64,000 nucleotides of DNA from Bacteroidales bacterium (GCA_018400955.1 JAGYLH010000003.1:27144-91143); one strand, 5' to 3'; counted from the stretch's first letter, positions 9,697 to 21,430 are shown. The notes: generated by a model from the letters alone, not told the origin. Numbers and translations are program-made.

Positions 9697-10668
9697 TTAA
9701 CGGTTAACAATGAAACCCCAGTCATAGTCTTCAACAAGTTTAATTTCGCTGCCAACTGCCAGTTGATAGGGTTGAACTTTGGTAAAACGTGATGAAAAAA
9801 TCCCGACACCATTTTCTATGTTTGTATATTCAGGCACTTCCTGCACAATGCTGTTGCTTGGTGCATTTACTTCGAGGTAGGTATTTAAATCATCAGCTGC
9901 TGTGGCAATAACAACATCTACCGGGCCTGCCCAACGTTTTACATTGAGCACATCATCAAGCTGCTGGCCCAGACGTTTATAAAAATCTTCACCTATATAT
10001 TGAATGTCCATGGCCTCTCCACCTTCGAGCAGCATCGATTTGCGGGTGCCCAGGCGCCAGTTCATGGTTTTATCCAAAGTGTCAGGATTGCCCGGGTGCA
10101 ATTCTCTATAATGAAAAACAATACTCACCTCATATCTTTTTCCATTTTTCCCTGAATTCCAGCGGATTTGACCTCCGGCTGTCAGGTGAAAGTTAATTCT
10201 ACTGGAAGGGAAAATAACAGGATATGATTGAATAATGGGGGTCGTAGCCGTAATCAGGTCGTTGCCCCTGAATATTTCAAGTGTATAGGTTGCTGCAGGG
10301 TCGATGGGTGTAGCCGTATAATACATTAGCTGGTTGGGGAAGTAAAAAATGGAATCGCCCGGTCGTTTATGGCTTATGGTGATGGTATCAAGTTGGATTA
10401 TATCCTCATTGGTCCCCTTTTTTTTGATCAGCCGGGCATCAAGCTTATTGGCATAATTACTCGAATCGGGGTTTTGGGCAATCACTAAGGCATTGCCAGG
10501 TCCCAGAAATGCTTTGGTGATTTTTACCCATGTGGTATCAGTGCCTGGCTCGAGCAAACCATAAATTATAGTAATATCTTCGTAATCAGCAAAGTTATCA
10601 ACATCAGTAGAGCATGAAACAAGAGAAAGGCTTATGATGGCTATGAATGAAAGAAAAATAGATTTCAT
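9697..10668 (-). CDS. DUF4249-like lipoprotein
   Basis: The 323-residue product starts with a lipoprotein signal peptide ending LSLVSC, so the cysteine near residue 20 is probably lipidated and the protein anchored in the envelope. The layout, with an N-terminal immunoglobulin-like region (VYGLLEPGTDTTWVKI-like strands) and the C-terminal EYTNIENGVGIFSSR, resembles DUF4249 proteins of Bacteroidota, often encoded next to TonB-dependent receptors. No receptor is adjacent here. Function is unknown. The family call rests on recognition of these motifs only. Confidence 0.65.
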   Translation of the reverse strand: MKSIFLSFIAIISLSLVSCSTDVDNFADYEDITIIYGLLEPGTDTTWVKITKAFLGPGNALVIAQNPDSSNYANKLDARLIKKKGTNEDIIQLDTITISHKRPGDSIFYFPNQLMYYTATPIDPAATYTLEIFRGNDLITATTPIIQSYPVIFPSSRINFHLTAGGQIRWNSGKNGKRYEVSIVFHYRELHPGNPDTLDKTMNWRLGTRKSMLLEGGEAMDIQYIGEDFYKRLGQQLDDVLNVKRWAGPVDVVIATAADDLNTYLEVNAPSNSIVQEVPEYTNIENGVGIFSSRFTKVQPYQLAVGSEIKLVEDYDWGFIVNR

Positions 10669-10954
10669 ACTTGGGGATGCATTTGTGTTATAAATCTAAA
10701 TATGTCCTACAAAAAATAAGGAGAACAAAACAACGCACAAAATTACAACATAATTGCGAAATCTTGGGTTTGGATAAGTTAACGGTTATTTGGTCAGTTT
10801 TTTTGATAACTCCTTGACTCATGACTCACACAACCACGAACTAGATTGATTTAAGACTTAAGATTGACTCAAGACTCACAAATCAAGACTCCCGTCCCAA
10901 GACTCCCGAATAAATAGGCAATCCCTTTGTTTTTCAACATCTGTATAAATCGCC
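10669..10954. other. Intergenic region with degenerate AAGACTC repeats
   Basis: No ORF or RNA gene is visible. Between about 10815 and 10910 the words GACTCA and AAGACTC recur several times (ACTCATGACTCACA, GACTCAAGACTCACAAATC, AAGACTCCCG twice), making a short imprecise direct-repeat tract of unknown role. Confidence 0.5.
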
Positions 10955-10962
10955 TAACTTTG
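10955..10962 (+). promoter_or_regulatory. Promoter -7 box for panB
   Basis: TAACTTTG matches TAnnTTTG exactly and lies 39 bases upstream of the panB ATG. No -33 TTG is found at the ideal spacing. Confidence 0.5.
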
Positions 10963-11001
10963 CCTGTGTAAATTTCAGTTTTTAACTATATTTAAATTAT
11001 C

Positions 11002-11817
11002 ATGCACGCGTCGAAAAATATTCCAAAGATTACCACCCATGTGCTTCAGGAAATGAAGTTGAAAGGGGAGAAAATAGCCATGCTTACCGCCTATGATTAT
11101 TCCATGGCAAAAATAATTGACGAGTCAGGTATTGACGTAATACTTGTGGGCGATAGTGCCTCCAATGTGATGGCGGGCCACAAAACCACCTTACCCATTA
11201 CCCTGAACGAGATGATTTATCATGCTTCTTCGGTAATGCGCGCTGTAACAAGGGCATTGGTGGTTGTTGATATGCCGTTTGGCACCTATCAGGGAAACAG
11301 CAAGGAAGCCTTATTATCGGCCATACGCATTATGAAAGAGTCGGGGGCCAATGCCATTAAAATGGAAGGTGGCGAAGAAATTGTTGAATCCATTGACCGC
11401 ATACTCAGTGCAGGAATACCCATTATCGGGCATTTAGGCCTTACGCCTCAGAGCATTAATAAATTTGGTACTTATGGTGTGCGTGCAACGGAGGAAAAAG
11501 AAGCAGAAAAGCTGCGTCGCGATGCCAAAATACTTGAAGAAGCCGGCTGTTTTGGTCTGGTGTTGGAAAAAATACCTGCTACATTGGCCGCAGAAGTTAC
11601 GCAATCAATCAGCATTCCGACCATTGGCATTGGTGCAGGTCCTTCTGTTGACGGACAGGTTTTGGTATTGCACGATATGCTGGGTATCAATCAGTCGTTT
11701 TCACCACGTTTTTTAAGACGTTACCACAATTTGTATGACGAAATACGGGGTTCGGTTTTTTCCTATATAAACGATGTAAAAACAGCCAGTTTCCCCAATG
11801 ATAAGGAAAAGTATTAA
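11002..11817 (+). CDS. panB: 3-methyl-2-oxobutanoate hydroxymethyltransferase PanB
   Basis: PanB makes ketopantoate from 2-oxoisovalerate and methylene-tetrahydrofolate, the first step of pantothenate (coenzyme A) synthesis. The 271-residue protein shows [15 protein letters not shown] near residue 25, the metal-binding [22 protein letters not shown] near residue 90, IKMEGG near residue 118 and [12 protein letters not shown]-like [13 protein letters not shown] near residue 140. Length is normal. No panC or panD is adjacent. A complex inverted repeat separates it from the next gene. Confidence 0.96.
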   Translation: MHASKNIPKITTHVLQEMKLKGEKIAMLTAYDYSMAKIIDESGIDVILVGDSASNVMAGHKTTLPITLNEMIYHASSVMRAVTRALVVVDMPFGTYQGNSKEALLSAIRIMKESGANAIKMEGGEEIVESIDRILSAGIPIIGHLGLTPQSINKFGTYGVRATEEKEAEKLRRDAKILEEAGCFGLVLEKIPATLAAEVTQSISIPTIGIGAGPSVDGQVLVLHDMLGINQSFSPRFLRRYHNLYDEIRGSVFSYINDVKTASFPNDKEKY

Positions 11818-11823
11818 TTTTTT

Positions 11824-11899
11824 AAAAACCTAACAGGTTTTTCGACCAAAACCTAACAGGTTTCCAAAAACTGTTAGGTTTTTAAAAACCTGTTGGTTT
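11824..11899 (+). repeat. AAACCTAACAGGTTT inverted-repeat cluster, possible terminator
   Basis: Directly after panB lie two forward copies of AAACCTAACAGGTTT and two inverted copies (CTGTTAGGTTT, AAACCTGTTGGTTT). The pairs can fold as 8- and 11-base perfect stems (11824-11842 and 11848-11881). It could end panB transcription or be a dispersed intergenic repeat. Confidence 0.7.
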
Positions 11900-11915
11900 A
11901 ATAAAAAATCCACCA

Positions 11916-12608
11916 GTGAACCCCATAGCCCCACGTATATTATTTGAGGACAACCATTTGATCATCCTGAACAAATTGCCTTCGGAATTGGTTCAGGGTG
12001 ATAAAACCGGGGACGAAAGCCTGCTCGAATTGGTAAGGGAATATATACGTAGCACTTACAATAAACCCGGAAATGTATTTACTGGATTGGTGCACCGCAT
12101 CGACAGGCCGGTGAGCGGGGCAGTAGTTTTTGCCAAAACAGGAAAAGCACTGGCACGCATGAACGAATTGGTGAAAGTGCGTGATTTTGACAAAACATAC
12201 CTCGCCATTGTCAGGCAAAAGCCACCAAAAACGTCAGAGGAGCTGACCCATTACCTTGTAAAGAACGAAAAACAGAATAAATCCTATGTCAGTCTGCCAA
12301 CTGTAAATGCTGCCAAAGAGGCTCGGCTGGCTTATAAGCTGATCGGTCAGTCAGATCGGTTTCTTTTGTTGGAAATTGCTTTGTTCACTGGCCGTCACCA
12401 TCAGATCAGGGCCCAGTTATCGGCTATAGGGTGCCCGATCAGAGGCGACCTGAAATATGGCTATGATCGTCCCAACCCGGATGGTTCTATCAGCCTTCAT
12501 GCCCGCAGGCTGGTATTTATCCATCCGGTAAAAAAAACATTGATAGATATTTTGGCACCCCTTCCAGCCGAAATGCCCTGGAATTTGTTTAGTGGTAACC
12601 TCAAATAG
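11916..12608 (+). CDS. RluA family pseudouridine synthase
   Basis: This enzyme isomerises uridine to pseudouridine in RNA. The 230-residue protein holds the catalytic motif VHRIDRPVSGAVVFAKT near residues 58-74, with the nucleophilic aspartate at about residue 63, and the later GRHHQIRAQLSAIGCPI (consensus GRxHQIR). No S4 domain is present, as in the short RluA-like group of Bacteroidota. The RNA target cannot be named. Translation starts at GTG (11916). The next gene begins 20 bases after the stop, suggesting cotranscription. Confidence 0.9.
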   Translation: MNPIAPRILFEDNHLIILNKLPSELVQGDKTGDESLLELVREYIRSTYNKPGNVFTGLVHRIDRPVSGAVVFAKTGKALARMNELVKVRDFDKTYLAIVRQKPPKTSEELTHYLVKNEKQNKSYVSLPTVNAAKEARLAYKLIGQSDRFLLLEIALFTGRHHQIRAQLSAIGCPIRGDLKYGYDRPNPDGSISLHARRLVFIHPVKKTLIDILAPLPAEMPWNLFSGNLK

Positions 12609-12627
12609 AACCAAATTCAATCGTAAA

Positions 12628-15412
12628 ATGAAAAAACATTTTCTGTTGCTGCAATTACTGTTTTTACTGCTAAGTGCACAAGCCCAATATTTCCTCACCG
12701 GACAGGACCCGGCCTCCGTTAAATGGAAGCAGATACGAACAGAGAATTTCCGATTTATCTTTCCAGACAATTATGCACAACAGGCACGCTATCTGGCCAA
12801 CCTTTTCGAACACAGCTATCCGGCAGTAAGGTTCGATTTGAGCGCTCCCCCTCTGCATACCAGTGTGATTTTGCACAACCAAAGTGTTATTTCTAATGCA
12901 ATGGTAGCCTTTGCCCCCCGACGTGTTGAAATGTACAACACACCACCTCAAGATGGTTATGCACAACCCTGGTATAAGCAGCTGGCAATTCATGAGTTGC
13001 GGCATGTGGCACAACTAAGCAAAATCAATACAGGCCTTACAAATGAAATTGGTTACTTATTTGGGGAACAAGCTGTTGCCGGTATTTTTGGGCTCTTTTT
13101 GCCTTTTTATTTTGTTGAAGGAGATGCCGTTGCAACTGAAACAGCTTTGGGAAACAGTGGGAGGGGGCGGCAACCCCTTTTTGAAGCCGGGTTGCGGGCA
13201 CAACTGCTCGAAATTGGTTACTATCAGCACGATAAAGCCTATTTCGGGTCCTACCGCGATTACACACCTAATGTATATGAACTGGGTTATTTTGTAGTGG
13301 GGCACAACAAGGTGAAATACGGCCCGATACTTTGGGACCATACAACACGCAATGTAGCCCGCAGGTTTTGGACACTCAAACCTTATTCATCCGGTCTGAA
13401 GAAATATAGCGGATTTCGTAAAAATGCCCTGTACAAGGAAACCATGTACGACCTCTATGAAATTTGGAAAGCACAATACGATTCGTTGCAATACACACCC
13501 TATGAGCAATATAGCTCAGATAATAAACTTTACACCAATTACCGCTTTCCGCAGCCACTTTCGGATGGCAGTGTTATCGCCACAAAAAATGCCATGGATG
13601 ATGTGTTGCGTATTGTCAAGGTTATTAAAGGTCGCGAAAGTGTATTTTTTACCCCGGGTCCTACTTTCAGGGAAACCTTGTCGGCTACAGATAGCCTTGT
13701 GGTTTGGAGCGAATACCAGGCTGATATCCGTTGGTCGAACAGGGATTATGCGATCATCAAAACAGGAAACCTCAAAACCGGGGCTATCAAACAGCTGACC
13801 CACAAAAGCCGCTTTTTCGCACCTTCCATCAGTGCTGATAACAAGAAAATTGTGGTATCAGAAACAGATGCAGATAGCAGGTACTATATAGTGGTGCTTG
13901 ATGCTGCCCATGGCGATGAACTGTTCAGGCTTGGATCGGATACGCTCTTTTTTCAAACACCTGTCTGGATGCCTGATCATTTGCATATTGTAGCAGTTGT
14001 GGTTGGTGATAATGGCAAATCATTTGTAAAAATAAATACAATAACAGGTCAGGTAGAAATGCTTATGCCTTTCACTTTTGAGGATTTGGCTTTGTCATCT
14101 GCTACAGATGAATTTATTTTATTTTCAGGCGTATGGTCGGGGATCAGCAACATTTATGCCTTTAGGTTTGACGATCAAAATATTTACCAACTAACTTCCT
14201 CGGCTTATGGGGCTTCTGATGCCAGTTTAAGTGCAGATGGTTCAAAAATTTATTATGCCGATTACAATTCGAATGGTTTTCGCCTGGTAGAGGCCAAATT
14301 TAATGAATTGCTTTGGAGACCATTAAATAAGGTTGAAAACAACGCCTATCAATTAGCTGATGCGTTGAGCCTGATGAGCTTATACAATGTGGATGAAATT
14401 ACCGTTCCAGATAGTGCCTATCGATCAAGCCTTACAGCAAATGGCGCAATTTATTTAATATCCACAGTTGGACCTTGTTCCACATTGATGCCGAAAGCCC
14501 TGAAGTTGGTCCCGGCATCAGGCTGTTTTCACAAAATGAGCTTAGTACAGCAGTTACAGAAGTAGGATTTCATTACAACCTAAATGAACAAACGTATAAG
14601 CAAAGCCTTAGTTTCGACTATCTGGGCTGGTTTCAGTTGTCAATTTTAAAACTGAACACAGGCACAAGGCGAGGTGTAACCGAATTGGACGGCGAAACCT
14701 ACAATTTGGCCTGGTGGCAGGCCGACTGGAGTAGTGGGTTGCGTGTTCCGCTTAACCTAAACCGCAACAGGTGGGTTGGCGGCATACAACCTGGTTTCAG
14801 ATATAATCAGGTATATCGGAAAATGGATGAAGACGTGGGCTTGAATTTCAAACAGGGTTTGATTCATGCCTTTGAATATGATTTGTTTGTTTACACCCAA
14901 ATGCGCAGTTCAAAGCGTGATTTGTATCCACGTTTTGGGACAATACGGTCGATTTCTTTACAGGCATTCGGCCTTTGACGACAACCCGGCAGGACAATTT
15001 TTCATTAGCTCCACCACCTTTTTGCCGGATTGTTCCGCATCATGGCATCAGGCTTTATGCCGCCCCACCAATGGCAGCAAACAGGGCTTTGGGCTTTTGG
15101 CAATGCCATTGCCTTGCCCGCGGATACAACGGGCTTTTTTAGTGAAAATACATCATTGAAAGCCGGATTATGTGTTCCCCGGCCTATCGACCTGAACCTG
15201 CCCACGGTTTTTGCTGCAACTTGAGGGTGGGTTTTTGGCGATTATTTTATGGGCAGGGGCAACCAGCCCAGATGCTGAGCTTTATTCAATTGGTTTTGGA
15301 ATTGTTTAGCGATTGGCATTTCCTGAACATACCCTTTCCGGTAAGCCTTGGTGCAAGGGCAAATTATCTGCCTATGGGGGGCAATTTTGGATTTGAGTTT
15401 TATTTGATATAA
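12628..15412 (+). pseudogene. Metallopeptidase-propeller-outer membrane barrel protein, frameshifted
   Basis: The start MKKHFLLLQLLFLLLSAQAQ is a signal peptide. An N-terminal peptidase-like domain carries HELRHVAQ near residue 122 (an HExxH zinc motif) and a downstream EGDAVATETALG that could give the third ligand. Residues 320-600 read as a TolB/WD40-like beta-propeller with strands such as FFAPSISADNKKIVVSE. The C-terminal third continues in other frames (WRNLFNIHSW, GQYGRFLYRH, GNAIALP, NFGFEFYLI) and resembles an outer-membrane surface-antigen barrel. Shifts lie near 14430, 14970, 15040 and 15220. Similarity continues across them, so sequence error is likelier than decay. Full length would be about 925 residues. 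Confidence 0.75.
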
Positions 15413-15485
15413 ACCTTACCACCTTGTATTAGCCGGATAATGGATTGTTTTTGTATCTTTCGCCGATATATAAAAACAACAACCC

Positions 15486-15841
15486 ATGGAATTAATTATT
15501 CATTTACTGATAATGGCTGTAGTAGTGATGGTTACAGCGGCCATTTTACCGGGAACCACAGTAAAAAATTTCTGGAGTTCTCTGGTAGTGGCCATAGTGA
15601 TTGCACCTTGCTCAACAGTTTTTTGTTACCCGTGATGGTATTTATTACCATCCCTATTACCATAATCACTTTTGGATTGTTTCTGTTTGTCCTGAATGCT
15701 TTCATTATATGGTTGGCTTCAGCCATTGTGAAAAGGTTTTTATGTTCAGAAACTTCTGGTGGGCATTGGCTTTTGCCATTATCCTGTCATTAATTTCATT
15801 CGTTGTTTGGAATCAGCGGATCGCAGTTCAAATTGATGTAA
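15486..15841 (+). pseudogene. Phage holin family 4-like membrane protein, frameshifted
   Basis: The frames together read MELIIHLLIMAVVVMVTAAI, then LLNSFLLPVMVFITIPITI, then FGLFLFVLNAFIIWLASAIV and FWWALAFAIILSLISFVVW. This is the pattern of the small four-helix inner-membrane family annotated as phage holin family 4 (PF04020-like), which is common in bacterial chromosomes without prophages. Frameshifts lie near 15600 and 15740, and the exact stop is uncertain. The name does not prove a lysis role. No other phage gene is nearby. Confidence 0.65.
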
Positions 15842-15864
15842 GCAAAACATTAAATAAATTTACC

Positions 15865-16323
15865 ATGAAAAGCCACCATGCTTGATTTTGGCTGATATTG
15901 AAAAATAATAGGCCCAAATGTCGTTTTTGCAGCCTTGCCATGATTGATTTGGAAGGTAGAAGCCTTATGTGCTTCCACATGAATTTTGGATTCAAGGACA
16001 AGGTGCTTTATCTGCATGCTGCCCTGAAGGAAAAAAATTGACATCCTGAAGAAAAACCGGGAGGTATGTGTTGCTTTCAGCACCGATCATATGCTGCGAT
16101 GGCAGAATATTGATGTGGCTTGCAGCTATACCATAAAATACCGTTCGGTTTTAATGTATGGCCGTGTTGAATTTATTGAGGACATAGCCGAAAAGGAAAA
16201 TGCCTGAACATCATCATGAGTCAATATACCGACGAAGATGCCCGCTATGAGCCTGCCCTGCGCAATGTTTGTGTGTTTAAAGTGAAAGCTGAAAAAGTAG
16301 AAGGCCGAGCATTCGGGTATTAG
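15865..16323 (+). pseudogene. Pyridoxamine 5'-phosphate oxidase-like FMN-binding protein, frameshifted
   Basis: Across frames one can read CRFCSLAMIDLEGR, MNFGFKDKVLYLHAA, EGKKIDILKKNREVCVAFS, YRSVLMYGRVEFIED and NVCVFKVKAEKVEGRAFGY. This is the split-barrel flavoprotein fold of the pyridoxamine 5'-phosphate oxidase family, in the group that includes NimA-type proteins, about 155 residues long. Such proteins bind FMN or other cofactors and may reduce small molecules. At least four small frameshifts (first at about 15883, one near 16030, one near 16205) interrupt the frame, probably from sequencing. A terminator follows directly. Confidence 0.7.
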
Positions 16324-16347
16324 TGCATTTTTATTATGATTAAAAAG

Positions 16348-16387
16348 CAAAACGGGCTGCCAGCGATGAAAAAGGCAACCCGTTTTT
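16348..16387 (+). terminator. Terminator between the FMN-binding protein gene and gdhA
   Basis: A stem AAAACGGG-TGCC/GGCA-CCCGTTTT with one bulge on each side is followed by T residues on plus and by T residues on minus as well, so it can serve both convergent genes. Confidence 0.7.
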
Positions 16388-16457
16388 GGCACCAATGTGC
16401 CTGCTCATAGGTGTAGTTGGCAGTTGGCAGTTGGCAACTGAAGCTGCTGTTTACTGT

Positions 16458-17793
<1,336 letters not shown>

Positions 17794-18097
17794 AATGTTT
17801 ATTTGATTAGGGTTTAACGTTTGGTTTGATACCTTCCTAAATTCCTGTCAAACTTAGAAATAGACGGACGAAGAAAGCCACTGCGTTTGGTGGTATTGCG
17901 GATGGATTTCAGTAATACGCACTTAGAAAGTAGGCACCCTGTTCAATAAGCTGGGCGGATTAACAAACAAAGCCAAATTCCAACAATTTTATTATTAGTA
18001 CAATACCTTGCATGGGTTTTCGTTGGTAGTATAACAAACCAATATTCTTTAGCCACAGCATCTATACTCCACCTTTTATTAACCAAAATCACACAAA
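17794..18097. other. Intergenic region upstream of gdhA
   Basis: No gene is recognised in this divergent gap. On the minus strand TAAGTTTG at 17849-17856 matches TAnnTTTG and could be the gdhA promoter box, 55 bases before the ATG. The remainder shows no clear structure. Confidence 0.4.
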
Positions 18098-18822
18098 ATG
18101 GGAAATCATTATTGAGTTTGTTAGCCATTGTTGTATTGCTGTCGTACCAAAGGAAAGATGCAGAAGAAGATTCCATCATTCCCGATCCGGAGTTGGAAAT
18201 CCTGCCAGTTTATATGCCCCTCAACCATGGGAGCTACTGGGTGTATGATCATTACCGGATCGATACACCGGAGAGAGAGCATTTCAAAACAAAGCGACAG
18301 CCTTGTTATTCAACGCGATTCCATTGTAAACGGCGTAAACTATGCTGTTTTAGAAGGGAAAACTGTTGCTCCAGGGTCTGAATGGCGGGTTATAGATTTG
18401 CTTAGGGATTCAGCTGATTGTGTAGTAAACTTAAGTGGCATACCACTTCGCATCAGAAAATTATGTTGATACACTATTTTCACATATTTATCTGAATCCA
18501 CAAACTTCCGATACCATGTACACAATTCATGTTAGAATGAAGCCTACACCACAGCAAATAATTGTGCCAGCCCGGAAATTTTGATGTAATCAATGCGAAT
18601 AGGGTGTTTACCGCCTTCCAAATAACGCATCCTGAAGGTTATAATCCGCGTAACATGCCCGTCTTATTTGCAAAAGATGTGGGTAGGTTCTTGATAATTA
18701 CTTTTGTTAGCTCACACCTTTTAATTATGAAGGCGCCTTGTAAGGTATCATATTGGTAAGAAAAGAATAGGGCGAATTTCTTTAGTAGTCTTGAGAATTT
18801 GAAGAGGATTGCCTTAAAATAA
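18098..18822 (+). pseudogene. Hypothetical envelope protein, frameshifted
   Basis: I do not recognise a named family. Joined frames read LSLLAIVVLLS (signal-like) followed by EEDSIIPDPELEILPVYMPL, NHGSYWVYDHYRID, DSLVIQRDSIVNGVNYAVLEG, QIIVPAGNFDVINANRVF-like and LENLKRIALK. The GSYWVYD phrase occurs in many small secreted or lipid-anchored proteins of Bacteroidota. A lipobox may be hidden by an error at LLSYQRKD. Shifts lie near 18115, 18280, 18455, 18560, 18690 and 18770. It is followed by another small lipoprotein gene on the same strand. Confidence 0.5.
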
Positions 18823-18889
18823 CTGTTTTGGCTCATGGGATTGTTCAAACAGAACAAACGATTTTGTACAAACCGCAAAAGATTAAAAC

Positions 18890-19498
18890 ATGAAAATCAA
18901 ATCATTATTCGCGGGTTTAGCTGTATTTGTGTTTTTTGGATGCAATACCATACAAGAAAAACCGGACCCTTTGTTTTTTAAATACTTCAGAACTTAGCTT
19001 ACTTGGTATCAATGTGACAGACCAAGGCGTGTTTTATAAAAATTCGAATCCAAACTGAAACAAGACAATGAAAAGTACGCCACATTGGCATTTGCAGCGG
19101 TGATGACAATTACCTTTCTACCTTCCATTTGAAAGAAACGGACAGTCTGTTTGTCAAATCAATGAGCGATAGTTTGTTGAAAATGCAAAACGCTGCTACA
19201 ATGACTTTTACCCCTTGCTGATTGGTAATATCGATGGACATCAGAGCTTAAACAGCGACTTGCCCTTGACATGAAACTTTTTGCCTGTTGCCATTGCATG
19301 ACAGATACCAGGTTGCCAAATCGTAATGATACGGTTTGTTGTTTGGTTCAAACCTACTGAAACATTGAACAAAATATTGAATCCTGATTTCAAAATGGAA
19401 GATTATCTGCAGACCAGGCCGATAGCTGCCAAATAACCAATTTATTGTTTTTTCAATACCCACTTCAACTTGGCTTGTCAAGGAGCATTTTGGAATAA
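18890..19498 (+). pseudogene. Hypothetical lipoprotein, frameshifted
   Basis: The start MKIKSLFAGLAVFVFFGCN is a lipoprotein signal with cysteine near residue 18. Fragments in successive frames include ELSLLGINVTDQGVFYK, LKQDNEKYATLAF, HLKETDSLFVKSMSDSLL, LLIGNIDGHQSL and YPLQLGLSRSILE. No family is recognised. It lies next to another small envelope protein gene and converges on the T9SS cargo gene, whose stop is only 14 bases away. At least five indels are needed to join the frames, probably sequencing errors. Confidence 0.5.
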
Positions 19499-19511
19499 CG
19501 GATTTCGAATA

Positions 19512-20438
19512 TTAGTGAACCAAAAACCTTACCCTAACGAGCCACTTTTCGCCATCCCACAACCGCAACAGGTATAAGCCATCAGGTAAATGACTGGTGG
19601 CAGCTTTAAAATCCTTTCCTCGGGTTTATCCTGATCAATAAGTTGCCTGTTGGGCTGAACAGCTCAATTTGGGCCGTTGCCATGGAGTGTTTCAGGCAAT
19701 TGAATCCATAATTCATCCCTGGCAGGATTGGGATAGATGGATAGTCAGGCGGAACCGACCTGTTTGAGGCTTTGATAATATAACCACAGGGTGTTTCGCG
19801 GCAATGATACTCAGAAAAGTTGAAACCACATAGCGGTCATTTTGTGATTTTAACGGGGCAAACATTTCTTCGAACAAGCCATAGGCCGAACCGATTCCTT
19901 CGAAATACTCTGAAACTGTAGTCTGAAAAATCCTTGTATCCATACCATAATAGTTTGTTTCGGTGATGTGGGTAATCTCAACAGGCCAGCCAAAATCGGG
20001 CAAAACACAAAACGCAACCGTATCACCCACCTCCCCTGAGAAATCATAAAGCAGGCTTTCTTCACCAAAACTACAGGCGTTGTAAGTATATGGCATGTCT
20101 TCCGAAAGCATGATGGCATATACCTTTCTGGCTTCTATATCTTCGCGCAGCAAACCAACCAACTCATAAGCTGTGGCCGGGGTATAAGGAGGCATAAAAT
20201 CATCATTTATCTCCAATTCGCGCCGGTAAACCTTCAGGTAGGTTTGATCTTCCACGATTGTGTCGCCCTGGGCATGGTATTCCCACAAGGCATCATAGTG
20301 CCAGGGGGTTTCCATTACATCGAACCGAATAATCCAATGTGCCCCATCAACAGCAAGCGGGGCGTAGTTTTGGGCATTGATTGGTACCTGAAGTGATAGT
20401 AAAATCAATAGGTTCAGTGATGCAAAAATGGTTTTCAT
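19512..20438 (-). pseudogene. T9SS-sorted secreted protein, one frameshift
   Basis: The chosen start MKTIFASLNLLILLSLQVPINAQ is a signal peptide; the longer ORF-track start is not supported. The body (NYAPLAVDGAHWIIRFDV, YAIMLSEDMPYTYNACSFGE, TTVSEYFEGIGSAYGLFEEM) is like small secreted proteins with a conserved SEYFEGIGSxYG motif. After a shift near 19730, the frame continues as YPNPARDELWIQLPETLHG and ends DGEKWLVRVRFLVH, a T9SS type A sorting domain. It follows the double TonB_C gene on the same strand. A fragment of a second copy lies at about 21440-21550. Confidence 0.75.
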
Positions 20439-20526
20439 AACAGCTTTATTTACTTTGTGGTATAAAAGTAGAATAAAATGCAGTTGCATCGGCAGTTTTT
20501 TTTTGAGGGATTTTAACTGTAAAATG

Positions 20527-20559
20527 CACACAAGCAGCTTATGAAAAGCAGTTTGTGTG
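20527..20559 (-). terminator. Imperfect hairpin after the double TonB_C gene
   Basis: CACACAA...TTGTGTG arms enclose a mismatched inner stem, 44 bases after the stop at 20603. The segment is related in sequence to the perfect hairpin at 21608-21642 (shared AAAAGC-GTTTG and TGCTGATT words). Confidence 0.5.
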
Positions 20560-20602
20560 GACAATGTTGGTGCTGATTTAAACAGAGAGATTGGACCTAA
20601 TT

Positions 20603-21391
20603 CTAAATGTCCAGCGAGAATCGGATGGGCAAATTAAAGCTGACCCTAACCGGCTTGTCACGCTGAATGCCGGGTTTCCACCTGGGCATTGACTCAACAA
20701 CCCGTATGGCCTCCTCATCGCAGCCGTGGCCTATTCCTTTCAGGACAGTAATATTTGAAATGCTGCCATCAGTTTCGATAACAAAATGGACGAAAACCCT
20801 GCCTTGAATACGATTATCCCTTGCTTTCTGCGGGTATTTGATCTGACTTGCAATATGCTCAAACATGGCATTGGGTCCCCCGGGAAATTCAGGCATCTGT
20901 TCAACGATTGTATAGACCTCATCATTAGAGTTTTCTGACGCCTCTATTTCAATGAAAAGTGGCATTTTGTAGGCAACACGTACCACTTGACCCTCATGCA
21001 TACCAGGAGTCCACGCCGGCATGGTTTCCAGCACTCTGACGGCTTCCTCATCACAGCCTTGCCCGATTCCGCGAAGCACCTTAATATCAGACAAAGACCC
21101 GTCTTTTTCAACGATGAAGTCAAGGTGAATGGTGCCTTTAACACCATTTGAAATAGCATCGTCGGGAAATACAAACAATTCAATCATATAGTCGTACATC
21201 TGCTGAACACCTCCGGGAAATTCAGGCATTTGATCTACAATGACATAAACCTGATCTTCCAAATTGTCTGATTGCTCAGTTTGGGCTTGTGTGTTCAAAA
21301 TGTTCGTTGAAAACAAAACGATAGCCAGTATGGGTAATACCAAGCTCTTAAAGGGCGGCCGGGCATTTTTAAGGATTTGGTTATGAAGCAT
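20603..21391 (-). CDS. Secreted protein with two TonB C-terminal domains
   Basis: The 262-residue protein has an N-terminal hydrophobic signal or anchor (FKSLVLPILAIVLFSTNIL) ending near AQTEQ. Two TonB C-terminal domains follow, at about residues 50-150 and 160-262. Each contains QMPEFPGG, a G-hFhV-xDGSh strand, VLxGIGxGCDEEAhRV and a closing W-PG motif (WTPGMHEGQVVRV, WKPGIQRDKPVRV). TonB domains normally contact TonB boxes of outer-membrane receptors or, in M56 proteins, act as periplasmic sensors. It lacks a proline-rich spanner, so classical energy transduction is uncertain. The repeats resemble the C-terminal domain of the neighbouring blaR1-like protein, suggesting duplication. Confidence 0.85.
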   Translation of the reverse strand: MLHNQILKNARPPFKSLVLPILAIVLFSTNILNTQAQTEQSDNLEDQVYVIVDQMPEFPGGVQQMYDYMIELFVFPDDAISNGVKGTIHLDFIVEKDGSLSDIKVLRGIGQGCDEEAVRVLETMPAWTPGMHEGQVVRVAYKMPLFIEIEASENSNDEVYTIVEQMPEFPGGPNAMFEHIASQIKYPQKARDNRIQGRVFVHFVIETDGSISNITVLKGIGHGCDEEAIRVVESMPRWKPGIQRDKPVRVSFNLPIRFSLDI

Positions 21392-21430
21392 TTTTGTTCA
21401 AATTGGTTTTGCTATGCTAGAATAGGCTTG

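Noticed and set aside
15486-15841. Prophage indicated by the holin-like gene
   Set aside because: No terminase, tail, lysin or integrase genes lie nearby; holin family 4-like proteins are common single genes in Bacteroidota.
16410-16440. Minisatellite or CRISPR-like repeat (GTTGGCA units)
   Set aside because: Only three short back-to-back copies exist, without spacers or cas genes.
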